DNA of 64,000 bases, from contig JAVHNS010000003.1 in the NCBI GenBank assembly GCA_036872755.1, forward strand, positions 1,178,001 to 1,242,000, in the 5' to 3' direction. A program made the translations under genes and the position numbers. Within the stretch, counting starts at the first letter, position 1. Each line of letters starts with the position of its first letter. The DNA comes from Orbilia blumenaviensis. Its lineage: Eukaryota; Ascomycota; Orbiliomycetes; Orbiliales; Orbiliaceae. Below the pieces are notes generated by a model that saw only the letters and a list, made by a program, of their open reading frames with translations, searched no databases and had not been told where the DNA came from. Shown here in pieces: positions 1 through 10,342 of the stretch.

Positions 1-436
1 GGTGAAGACGGTAGTGTTTGGAGATAACGTTGGGTTTAATGGCGGGGTTTTCGGGTTGGATGGTAGTTTTCGGGACGTCGTCAAGTCGACAGAGTCGGGT
101 CACCGTCGCTGTTTGGTCCCTCTGATTCCGGCCTGAATGGAGCCGAAACGTAAAAATAAAAATAAAAGAAAATACCAAAGGGCGAAAAAAAATAAAATAA
201 ACTACGTATTAGTAGTATTATATATGGATGTTGAGGGAGCTAGGAATATCGGTTGTTGTTTGATGCTTCCGGGGCGAAAATCTTCAAGGGTAGGTTAGGT
301 TGAAGGTGGTATTGTTAGCTTAGCCACGGATGCATATTTAAGTAATTCCCATGGGTTGGTTGGGTATAATGGTGTGGGGCTGGGAGGGGGATGGTAGGTC
401 AGGTCAAGTAAGTAGGCAAGCGGGCAGGAAATCAGG

Positions 437-455
437 TAGGCAGGCAGGCAGGCAA
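437..455. repeat. CAGG tetranucleotide repeat
   Basis: About four head-to-tail copies of CAGG, in a wider G-rich stretch (365-470) of related GGCA/GGTA steps. Simple sequence only; no function is indicated. Confidence 0.7.
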
Positions 456-795
456 GTCAGGAAGGGGCAGCTGTGGTTAGATAGGGTCCAGTCCCCCGCC
501 TGAACAGTGCGTCTGGAGCACGCCCGTTAGCTATGACATAACATAGCCCGAGAATCACACCAAACGACACACCGGCTAAACCACGATCTCGATGGACCAG
601 AGATGGGGCGAAAAGGGTAATGCGGAGCGTGAGCGATGGCCGGTGACTTACGAGGAAGCTCGAAACTCGGGTAGTTGGGGAACGACGGGAGAGCCAGAGT
701 TTGCCGGTGGGGAGAGCAGGCAACGGTAGTGGTATGACTTTTCCAGTCGACCTGCGGTTACGTTTAAATTTGGGGGAAGACAATTAATTTAGGTA

Positions 796-812
796 GATGG
801 ATGGATGGATGG
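796..812. repeat. GATG tetranucleotide repeat
   Basis: Four tandem GATG units. A simple-sequence tract in the left desert. Confidence 0.8.
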
Positions 813-982
813 CGGCGGGAGTGAAGTGAGGTGGTGTGTGCCCCTCTCTCTCAGTCTGAAGTACTATGCGCATGAAACAAACGAGTTAGCACCGACTGAG
901 CCAGATGATGACGTTACAAAGCTAAGGCGGCCACGCCCGAACGAGCGAGCGAGTGGCTAGTATCCAGACAGTACAGACGGTA

Positions 983-1001
983 CAGACAGACAGACAGACA
1001 G
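983..1001. repeat. CAGA tetranucleotide repeat
   Basis: About 4.5 tandem CAGA units, preceded by two related imperfect units (CAGACAGTACAGACGGTA). Simple sequence only. Confidence 0.8.
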
Positions 1002-1833
1002 TGCAGGTACAGGCATCTATACCGATTTAATCAACAGAATTATTAATTACTAGGTAGGTATTAATATAGCCTTGATCGAGCAAATTTGTAAAGCAGGTAA
1101 GAGAATTTAAAAGCCGCAAGCCTCTTTTAAATCCATATACCAATCAATCTACAATTATGTGGACTTGCGCAAAGAGCAGGTATTTGTGGTCTAACTAGTG
1201 GTAAAAAATCGGGGAACAAACGCCGAAAAAAAAAAAGAAAGAAAGAACGAAAGAACCTTTTAAGGGAACCGGCCGGTTAGGTGAAGAAAAGTCAGCAATA
1301 CCAGGAACTCATCCAGAAGCCCCAAAAGAAGGGCGGATCGGGATATAATATGGGAAATGATCAGATCAGGGAAAAGAAAAAGAGGGGCCCTCTGAACTTC
1401 GACGGAGCTACCGTACAAGTAGTCCCCCGGCTGGGCCCAGGCTAGCTAAGGAACCCGGCCACCGTTCGAGCAAATGCGGAAGAATCCTCACAAAAAGTTG
1501 GCAGTAGCCCCAGCACGACCATGCAAGGGAAGACGAAAGTAAGCAGGAAACGGCACAGCACAGACCTAACTAACGAATAACCTCTCTGGCCTTTTCTTTT
1601 ACTTTACACGTTCAAAGCAAGTAGGTCCTTCCCTTTTTTGCTTTTATCTCCACCCTCCTGCAGCCGACCTTTGATATACCGTTTTTATATAGAGCAGGTT
1701 AAGGATTTCTCGACGGAAAGCACTGGTGAGGTTGGAGAAGGTGGGGCCGACAGTAATTATGTGTATACATAAGCTATGCGCATCGTGGGTGGCCGTTGAC
1801 AAAAAGGGTGGTCTTGAATAAGCCTGAAAGATG

Positions 1834-1900
1834 GCCTGGTATTTACTTAAGCAAGTGCTTAAGTATCGAGTACTTCAAGCTAAGTACATACATACCAGGC
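1834..1900. repeat. 67-nt imperfect palindrome / hairpin
   Basis: The outer 9 nt are a perfect inverted repeat: GCCTGGTAT at 1834-1842 and ATACCAGGC at 1892-1900. The inner arms are partly complementary (TACTTAAGC with GCTAAGTA, AAGTGCTT with AGTACTT), so the whole segment can fold into an imperfect stem. No coding function is visible. It may be a small fold-back element remnant or a structured RNA segment. Confidence 0.6.
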
Positions 1901-4900
1901 ACCAGTATTGGTTCTTATCCTTTCCATTGTTGGATCGAGTGACAGCAAACTGCATGTGCGGGGCGGCTAAATCGCGCAGACCCCTCAGAGGATTATTGAT
2001 TCAGAATCAGACGATGCAATGGAAAAATATATATACGTCGGTCGAAGCAAGCACAGACCCAATTCGAGATCGAAGGCCCTGTTCAAACGATATTATATTC
2101 CTATGTTGCTATTATAGCTACCAACATTATAGATCGGATGGCAAGGGCATACGACATCATTCTGAATTCTAATCCTTCCTCTACTCTCTATCGTCATCTA
2201 AAACCTTCCAAATATAAACCTTACCCTCTCCACAAACTTTCGACGAAAATTGAAATTTTCCAGAACAAACTCTCCTCCCACACAGCCAAGCTTTGGTCTA
2301 TAGATCTACTCCAAGCGATGGAGGCCCTGACATGACATTCCATCCTCTACCCCATATTTACCATAGGCTATCCTAGCCGACGAGCAGCGCCACTAACAGC
2401 GACATATTCATTCTCGACAAGCTGATAAGATGACCCGGAATAGGAGTGTGACACGAACATGACACATGGATATTGAGATATATTGAGTTTTCGATTCAAA
2501 CGCGAATCTAGAATATTTTCCCCACCAGCAGACGTATCCCTGATCCGTACTTTTAGTATCAGTATATCAACACCCCGGTTAATATATCCTCACTTTGTCA
2601 AATCACACAGGTCACGCACGGATACGAAAGTCCTACGGTTTTACACATGCGTGACTAAAAGTTGAAAGGAATCAAACGGGTAACGGATATATGCCCCATC
2701 GAATCATATATCACATTTTCTATAGCTGCACCGGGAGCAACGGTAGAGCTACAGGAAATAAGCTAGACAGATATCCGTTCTGTCGAATGTAACTCTCGTC
2801 TGTCGCTTTCAAAATTTTCACGGGCGCTTATGGTGAAAAAACAAAAAACCCATCATGTGGAAGTCGTTATCAACTGCAGCAAGCATAATGCCTATGATCT
2901 ACGCTTAGTACCCCAATCCAGATACAAATGCTTCGATACTTCGGGTGTTCCCAGGTTGAATGCACATATCCTCTGCTTATGCGCTGCTCGTCCAAACTTT
3001 TTTTTGTCTACTTTTTTTCATTCTCACGCTTTCTCCAATCGGGCAGTGGGGATAGCAGTTCTGTGATGTTCTGGGCCCTGACAGAGCTGTGCCGTCCCGA
3101 GTTCTGACCTGCGCTGTGACATCATCGGCGTAAGGACAAATGTGGAGCTCGCCCTTTCCTTCGGGCCTCACCCTGGCCTCACTCCGCAGGAAACCCCCAA
3201 CACTTCACAACACAGAAAACCCAATGACTTGTATTAGAAGGTAGCCTGCACGATATATTACCCCCCACTTCGGGAAGTTTAGCTGATCAGGTCCGAAGAC
3301 TGTTATATATAGATATCCTTCCCACCCTGTTGGAATTAAGAGAGGGGAGGGAGTAGAAGTTTGGCAATACTGCAAGTGACCTTCGGGGTTGCTCGGCTCT
3401 GAAGGATTCAAGGGTCCTAACTTTAACTAACTTTGGTCCCGACTGGAGGGGTTAAGCTTAAGCTTGTATCACAACTTTTAGGGCTTACGCAGTTGCATAT
3501 TGTGCGATCCAATAGACATTGCTATTACGTTAGAGATGATGGACTTAATGTTAAGTTCTGTCAGTTCTGCATGCAGCTGTGCTAATGTCCCTTTCGGATT
3601 TTCTCAGTACTAGCTTAGCTATACTGTTCTAGGGATATTAGTGAGGCGCTGAATTAAATACGAATACTCCTTCTAGTTCCAAGCACTGGAAAAATACTCC
3701 TTTAGTATCATCGATGTTCACAGATTCACCCACACAGAACCGGAAACCCTGTTTGTTAGCTCTTTCATCACCTCCGTTAATTTAAGGGAAAGATACCAGT
3801 TTTCTGGTAGCCGCGTTTAACGTTTAAAATTATTTGTCATTCGATACGAATTCGCGGAATTATAGGAAACGCCCATTTGTACAAGGAGGCGTAATGACGC
3901 TGCGGTCTCGCTGTGAAAGTCTATATCTTAACAGCCTGGCCAATATTCTTATGTTTTATCGAAGTAATATCCGTGCATCCTGAGTTTTGTCTCATAAACT
4001 AGATGCTTGAAGTGCGGGGTACTTTCCCGCTGTGCATGCAATATATCATACACCAGATACAATTGACCTTAGGGATGGAACCCGTAGTAGAAATTATTAC
4101 TAATTATATAAGTGTAAACTGCCCCATTTCGCATTAGTTAATAAAAAATTAATCAATAGCCGCTAGGATATCTAATATAGTAATGGAGTTCCCTTGCCTA
4201 TGTATTCCTACAAAACTTCAGAAGTTGTGTTACCTCCAGAACCACCGTATATATACTAGATTATATAATTTCTCTGTAATCTATGGATATAATGTGTTTA
4301 CTACCTATTTTAGAGGCCAGCAGCTAACTGGGCCTTTGGTCTTTATTCTGACATATTGTGATCCTCCAAGTAGCCTAAGATGATGGAGTACCTACCAAAT
4401 ATGTACCTACGTAAGCATGCATGTAAATTATGAAAAATTATACCAAGCTAAAGAGGCTGCCAGAGTCCACTCATTTCCCAGCCTCGTGGATGCGGTATAG
4501 GGAATAAATTGATTCTACTTGGTAATCCTATAGTCAGCCAATTAATACAATAATATGGCTTAGAAGATCCGCCGGCATGTGGAAGCGATTTGCGCAGATT
4601 AAAACAGTAGTAAGCAGAAGTCACTCTCCAGGTTTCAGGCATTTCTGTAGCGCATAGTTGGTTTTGATAAGTCTATACGACTCGTAAGCAATATCAATAT
4701 TACTGAGGGGACAATTGTAGAGCTATATATACATGGAGAGGTGGGAACTAAGAGGACCTGTATCTCACGGGCCAGTATAGTGACCAGCGAATCCTTGATT
4801 GGCCCTATCATAATGAAGTTAGGAAACTTCAGAAACGGCTGTAGAAGTTATTTAAATAAGGCAACAGAGGCTAGTTTGCATTTTTATGGGGCCAGAGGAG

Positions 4901-6127
4901 GTAGTTATCAGATTGAAGAGTGTAGGGATCTAGAAGTTTACCTATCATTTGAGATGTTCGGGACAAACGTAAAAGATGCTATTATAATATTACCCGCTGC
5001 ATTATTTTGAGGTTTACGTTCAGGGCACGCATAGATACTTCTAAAAGGGCTAGGAAAAGTGACAAGGGAGAATATTAGAATGTTAACACGAATTGGTCTG
5101 GTTGCCCATGATTTGGATTGTTTTCCTGGTGACATGCCAACTATCCCTCGCCTGCCATGTTGACCGAACGAAAAATGGATGGCGAAATGGTCGTCCAGGC
5201 GAGACAAGAAGCATGTGTGTATATATGTTTTGATATGTCTGTCTCTTCCGCCCCTCTAAAGTTAATCAGTAGAATGAGTCGGCGAAGTCTAAGTGGACTG
5301 GCTATATATTGTGAGTTATGTGTTTAGACTGTTGTATTTTGCAACAAATGCGTGATAGAAAACGAGCATGAGTGAAACCGACCCGGAGAGCTGACGCTAG
5401 CCAAGATCCATACTTATGCAATTTGCGCAATCTCTCGAACCGTTATGTGTCGGTCTATAGGCCAGAAATGCTACCCGGTTCCTGAATAAACCACGTGAGG
5501 ATGATCTGAAGATTTATCCCTTGTCCAATTTTGGTTGTGCAGGTGTGGCTTTTGGTGTTGGTTTGTCCTGGCTTTTCTATCTATCCAATGTCAACATTAA
5601 CGACGTAATCCCCAGAAATTCGGCTCCACAAGACAGACGTACCCTGGTAGCTTTGATCACAAAGATCTTCAGCGGGAGAAACCTTGGAAATGGGTTCGAA
5701 GTATGCATGGCTTCACGTATGCAGGCACTCGACGATGTCATCGGCTCCATTTAACCTGAGATTTATATGCACTTTAATACCTAATATAATGTAGTGCCAT
5801 GAATCGCTATGGGGCACATTCTAGCTATATAACCACGAAGCTTCCACAGGTACGCTTGAACTAGGTAGATTATGTTTCTAGCCTCGCTTCTTATATAATA
5901 GCGACACTGATTAAACTATATGGGATTTCTCGTGCGCCTCATCGATTAATCCTTCTAAGCATATAATAGCGCATCGCGTTGGAATCGATAACCAGGTCCT
6001 TAAGTTCCGCATACCACCAAGTTTTCAAAGCCCCAGTCCCTCCTCTACGCCGGAACCGTGTCACTTTCTCCAGGAGAACAGCGCAAGAGTAAAAAATATA
6101 GAAGGAGATATATATACGGATTTGAAG

Positions 6128-7008
6128 ATGCGGCCCGTAGCATTTATCACATCATTTTTATCCATTTCTTCCTTCATATATGCGCAGGACGCAGATAGAT
6201 CATACACATCCGACAAGGCTTTCAAAGACGCAGTATTAAATGTAACGAACAGTGAGTTCAACACGCATATTCCAACAGACTAGGTCAACAGTATACTAAT
6301 TCTGACGTGATATAAACAGCATATAGGGATTGGTATAATGCCACAGCATTGGTTTGGAATGATACTCTTGCGGAAGCTGCAGAGGTTGCGATTGAAGAAT
6401 GTATATTTGAACATTCGGTAAATTGGCCTGTGTAGGAAGCATATCCTATTTTGGGGGCAGCTTTGCTTACGGATATGACATACAGGGCCAACCATATGGC
6501 GAAAACCTGGCCGCAGGCTATCCGAATGTATCTGCTGCTATTACGGCTTGGAAAGATGAAGTGGATCAATATGACTATGGTGATCCGGATTTTAGCATGG
6601 AGGTAGGTCCTAGAGCCATCAATAACAAAAAATACTTTGCGACTGTAGGAACGTGCTGATATTTGGTGGTTGCATTAGACCGGGCACTTCACCCAGCTAG
6701 TGTGGACAAATACGACACAGATTGGATGTGCTAGGAAAGAATGTGGGGGTGAAGGAGAGGCACCAGGATGGTTTCTCGCATGTGGTAAGTCCTTACCTTC
6801 TATACCCTAATTAACTACCCACATCGCTGCAATAAACAACTAACTAGCTTCATCAGAATATTCCCCTCATGGAAACGTCCTTGGGCAATTTCAAGACAAT
6901 GTAGAGGAGCAAGTTCGAGGTCCTGGATCTGGCGCAGGGAAGAACGAGACCTGGGTCCGCCTACTCGTTACTTGGATTTTGGTTCAGGCTCTTGCCCAAT
7001 TGGTTTGA
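6128..7008 (+). CDS. Secreted CAP/PR-1-like (SCP) domain protein, possibly GPI-anchored
   Basis: The five exons are 6128-6251, 6320-6417, 6486-6602, 6679-6784 and 6857-7008; all junctions are GT-AG and the phases agree, giving 198 aa. Residues 1-20 form a signal peptide ending near YAQ. The CAP signatures follow in order: NTYRDWYNATALVWN, an EHS-GQPYGENLA block joined across intron 2, GHFTQLVWTNTTQIGC (CAP signature 1), then CEYSPHGNVLGQF. CAP proteins are secreted and have roles such as sterol or lipid binding and host interaction. After a small-residue linker (GPGSGAGKNE) the protein ends in a hydrophobic tail with no charged residue after its Arg, which resembles a GPI signal. That part is inference. 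The gene sits alone at the edge of a desert. Read without intron 2 it looks frameshifted, but the 68-nt intron restores the consensus exactly. The family call is firm; the physiological role is unknown. Confidence 0.88.
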
Positions 7009-7778
7009 ATTTTGGCGGGCAAGATACTTCCTTTGTTCCGTATAATTCAACTTCTTAGCATTCGGGATTTGACCAACCGATTATTCATTCCAACATACAT
7101 ATTTGGTGGTTCTGATTATTTTCATGGACTTGTCAGTTGAGCATGCATTGCAATGTTGTTGACATCTACCAACGCCCATTGAAACAGCAGGACTGTTATT
7201 TGGCGTATCTACCCGAATAAATTATATATTTATGATTTATGATACCTTTTTGTTTTTGATAATAGGTACTACTAATACATTAGCCAAATACTTTTATAAT
7301 TTTAGTCCGTTTCCTTAATAATCGTAGAGAACAAATGCAAGATCTTGCAAGAGTAGTTTTCTTGGTATCTTACGAGTGATGGTAAAAGTGTCTGCTCGGT
7401 AGTATCATAGTTAATAGGTATATACCTATCATTGTAGTCTCGTATCATGGGTAGCTTAAGTAGCGCTTAATAAGATTCTGGAGTAAATTGCGGTCCAAAC
7501 TCACATGTGCGCCGTTCGAAATGGTCTTCGAAAACGTGCACGCAAGCAGCTTCGTAACGTAATGGTACCAGCTAAATGCAAAGCTATGGGCATCGGGGTT
7601 TGTGTTGTCTAGTTTATCGATACAGCACCAGCCAAAGTTGACGTAGTGCCGTCCCGCACCCCAGCCAGTCTGAAAACCACAGCGTGCCTCCACGAAACCA
7701 GCCCGCAACTAACCTCCCAGAGCACCTCCGAATCCATCTCCATCCCACGCGACGACCACTGCAGCCGGCGGACACAGC
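7009..7778. other. Intergenic: CAP 3' flank and VMA2 promoter
   Basis: There is no gene here. The left half is AT-rich. The last ~80 bases before the VMA2 ATG are C-rich and look like a typical fungal 5' UTR or promoter. Confidence 0.5.
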
Positions 7779-9543
7779 ATGGCTGAAGCCAGATTATCCG
7801 CCCAAGAGGCGTTTGCCATCAACGCCGCCGCCGTAACCCGTAACTATGGCGTCAACCCTCGTATACGTTACAACACCGTCGCCGGTGTTAACGGTCCCCT
7901 CGTCATCCTCGATAACATCAAGTTCCCCCGCTATAATGAAATTGTCGAGCTCACCTTACCTGATCAGACGAAACGTGCTGGTCAGGTTCTCGAAGTTCGG
8001 GGTAACAGAGCTATTGTCCAGGTTTTTGAGGGAACCACTGGTATTGATGTCAAGAAGACAAAGGTGGAGTTCACGGGATCGAGTTTAAAGATTCCAGTTT
8101 CGGAGGACATGTTGGGACGTATCTTTGATGGATCAGGAAAGCCGATCGATAAGGGACCTAAGGTATTTGCGGAGGATTACTTGGATATCAACGGGTCTCC
8201 GATTAACCCATACACCCGGGTGTACCCTGAAGAAATGATTTCGACCGGTATCTCTGCTATTGATGGAATGAACTCCATTGCCCGTGGACAGAAAATCCCG
8301 ATTTTCTCTGCTGCTGGTCTTCCGCATAATGAAATCGCTGCGCAGATTTGTCGTCAAGCCGGTTTGGTTAAGGCGCCGACTAAGAGTGTCCACGATGGCC
8401 ATGAAGACAATTTCTCAATTGTTTTCGCAGCCATGGGTGTCAATATGGAAACCAGTCGTTTCTTCACACGAGATTTCGAGGAAAATGGATCTCTGGAGCG
8501 TGTCACTTTGTTCTTGAACTTGGCAAACGATCCTACAATCGAACGTATCATTACACCTCGTTTGGCGTTGACGACCGCTGAGTACTATGCCTACCAGCTT
8601 GAGAAACACGTTTTGGTTATCATGACAGATCTTACGGCCTACTGCGATGCTTTGCGTGAGGTAAGATCGAATATTTCCGTTAAGAGCTACAATTATTGAG
8701 TCTAATGCTGGAGTATAGGTTTCTGCTGCTAGAGAAGAAGTACCCGGTCGTCGTGGTTATCCAGGTTACATGTACACAGATTTGTCTACCATCTACGAGC
8801 GAGCTGGTCGTGTTGAGGGTAGAAACGGTTCCATTACTCAAATCCCGATTTTGACTATGCCGAACGACGATATTACACATCCAATTCCGGATCTCACTGG
8901 GTACATCACTGAGGGACAAATTTTCGTCGACCGTGGCCTATGGAATCGAAACATTTATCCTCCAATCAACGTCTTACCATCACTATCACGTCTCATGAAG
9001 TCTGCTATTGGTGAAGTACGTCCTCAGGCAGATACTATATTATACCCCTGATCGGCCTACTAAATATTTAAATAGGGTATGACAAGAAAAGACCACGGTG
9101 ATGTCTCGAACCAGTTGTATGCCAAATACGCTATCGGCAGAGATGCTGCTTCCATGAAGGCTGTCGTTGGTGAAGAAGCCCTGTCCGCTGAAGACAAGCT
9201 TTCGCTGGAGTTCCTTGAAAAGTTCGAAAGGAACTTCATTTCCCAGGGATCATATGAGTCGAGAACCATCTTCGAGTCTCTCGATATCGCATGGTCATTA
9301 CTCCGAATCTATCCAAAGGAATTGTTGAATCGTAAGTAGCTTGAAGAACTAGATAACAGGGCGGTTCAGAGCAGGTAGCTAATGATATTTTGTGGTATAG
9401 GTATTCCGGAGAAGATCATCAATGAGTTCTACCAGCGATCTGCCGGCGAAAGGAAAGGGAAGAAGCCAGTAACGAAAGATACTAGGGATACGGCACCGAA
9501 GGACGATAGCAAGCCCCAGGAGGAGAACTTGGTTGACCTTTGA
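7779..9543 (+). CDS. VMA2: V-type H+-ATPase catalytic-sector subunit B
   Basis: The exons are 7779-8660, 8719-9015, 9076-9331 and 9401-9543, giving 525 aa (family about 510-520). Subunit B is the non-catalytic nucleotide-binding subunit of the V1 hexamer, which drives acidification of the vacuole. The sequence is collinear with fungal Vma2. It has the N-terminal beta-barrel ([19 protein letters not shown]), [12 protein letters not shown], the central domain with [20 protein letters not shown] (the degenerate P-loop region of B subunits), and the C-terminal helical domain with [13 protein letters not shown]. The C-terminus is a short charged extension ending in ENLVDL. The start is the first ATG after a C-rich leader and matches the family N-terminus. 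It leads a run of four plus-strand housekeeping genes. Identification is very secure. Confidence 0.98.
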
Positions 9544-10342
9544 TACCCCGTTCAGTTTCCCTGTGGACTTTAAGGGTACCTTAGTTTGCTTTTTGAAATT
9601 TTTGTTTTTGCGGTGGCGGCAGTATCCGGAAGAAACATGTCTACAGCATTTTTCTTTTGCTTGTTTATTGGATTGAAGCGATAATGCAAGATGTTAGATT
9701 TTTTAGCACTTCATAAAAAGATAGCTGCGAGGCCCAGCAGGTATATCCATTTTCGTGACATGCATCCGAGCATCGACATCGCATCAAATTGCCGGCTTAT
9801 CCGCAATCATTCCGACGTCGGCTCCAGGTAAAACTGGCGCTGTCGCGGCATGAACCCTGTCCTTGCCCCCAGGGCCAGGGCGGCATTGCTCCTGGTTTGT
9901 TCTGTCTCAAAAAGATTTTACCGGGGGCGCCGATTAGTGGGGCGACAGGCTTGAGCGGGGCAATTTGCCTGCAGATATTCGCCCGCCAGGCGCCTTCGGC
10001 CCTGGTATGTATTAAAGATTTATCCAACAGACGAGCCACCGTGACCTTAGTTACACTGAGAAAACTTAACCGTTATACAAAAAGGAGCGCCATCGCATTT
10101 TTGGGGAATCCCTATGAGTCATTGAGGCTTCGAACGTTTCTGTCGATTCTACGCGGCCGTGGGGAATAAAAAGCTTCTCATTCTTTTAGGTGATTGTGTG
10201 TAGACGAAACGAAACCTCCATCCAACACTTCGCACTTCAACCCAAACGTTCTCTTTGCCCTACTGCTACTATATCGACGGTTTACTCTCTGCTTCTCTCA
10301 ATTGGTTCTTTCCCCGGAAAATACACACGCATTTATAACAAT
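9544..10342. other. Intergenic: VMA2 3' flank and TRP5 promoter
   Basis: Positions 9800-10010 form a GC-rich island that stands out from the AT-rich flanks, with internal GGCGCC repeats that could pair. It has a long open frame with no ATG and no recognisable product. A perfect Gcn4/CPC1-type site (listed separately) lies between the island and the TRP5 start. The rest is a pyrimidine-rich leader. Confidence 0.5.
10114..10122. promoter_or_regulatory. Gcn4/CPC1-type site upstream of TRP5
   Basis: ATGAGTCAT is a perfect palindromic match to the RTGACTCAY element bound by the bZIP regulators Gcn4/CPC1/CpcA, which activate amino-acid biosynthesis genes under starvation. It lies 221 bp upstream of the TRP5 ATG. 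The match is seen directly; binding is inferred from the family of target genes. Confidence 0.7.

Larger units (their letters stand above)
1..6127. other. Gene-poor left flank
   Basis: I find no gene I can support in these 6.1 kb. Open frames are short, lack recognisable domains and often have no ATG. On the minus strand around 656-735 there is a short open stretch with a consensus 5' splice site (GTAAGT) at its left end and a possible CAG acceptor at its right end. It could be an internal or early exon of a gene running off the left edge, but I cannot assign a frame or family. From about 2000 to 6000 the sequence is AT-rich with many TATA-like steps. Simple repeats and one hairpin are listed separately. 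Confidence 0.5.

Noticed and set aside
457..783. Minus-strand 108-codon open frame at the left edge
   Set aside because: It has no ATG start (begins TTG), no recognisable domain and covers simple repeats. A splice donor inside it hints at an exon, but the frame cannot be decided.
6418..6485. Apparent frameshift in the CAP gene after EHS
   Set aside because: A 68-nt GT-AG intron joins EHS to GQPYGENLA in phase, matching the family consensus, so no frameshift is needed.
9789..10169. 126-codon open frame in the VMA2-TRP5 spacer
   Set aside because: Starts with TTG, has biased GC composition and no domain, and overlaps the TRP5 promoter with its Gcn4-type site.
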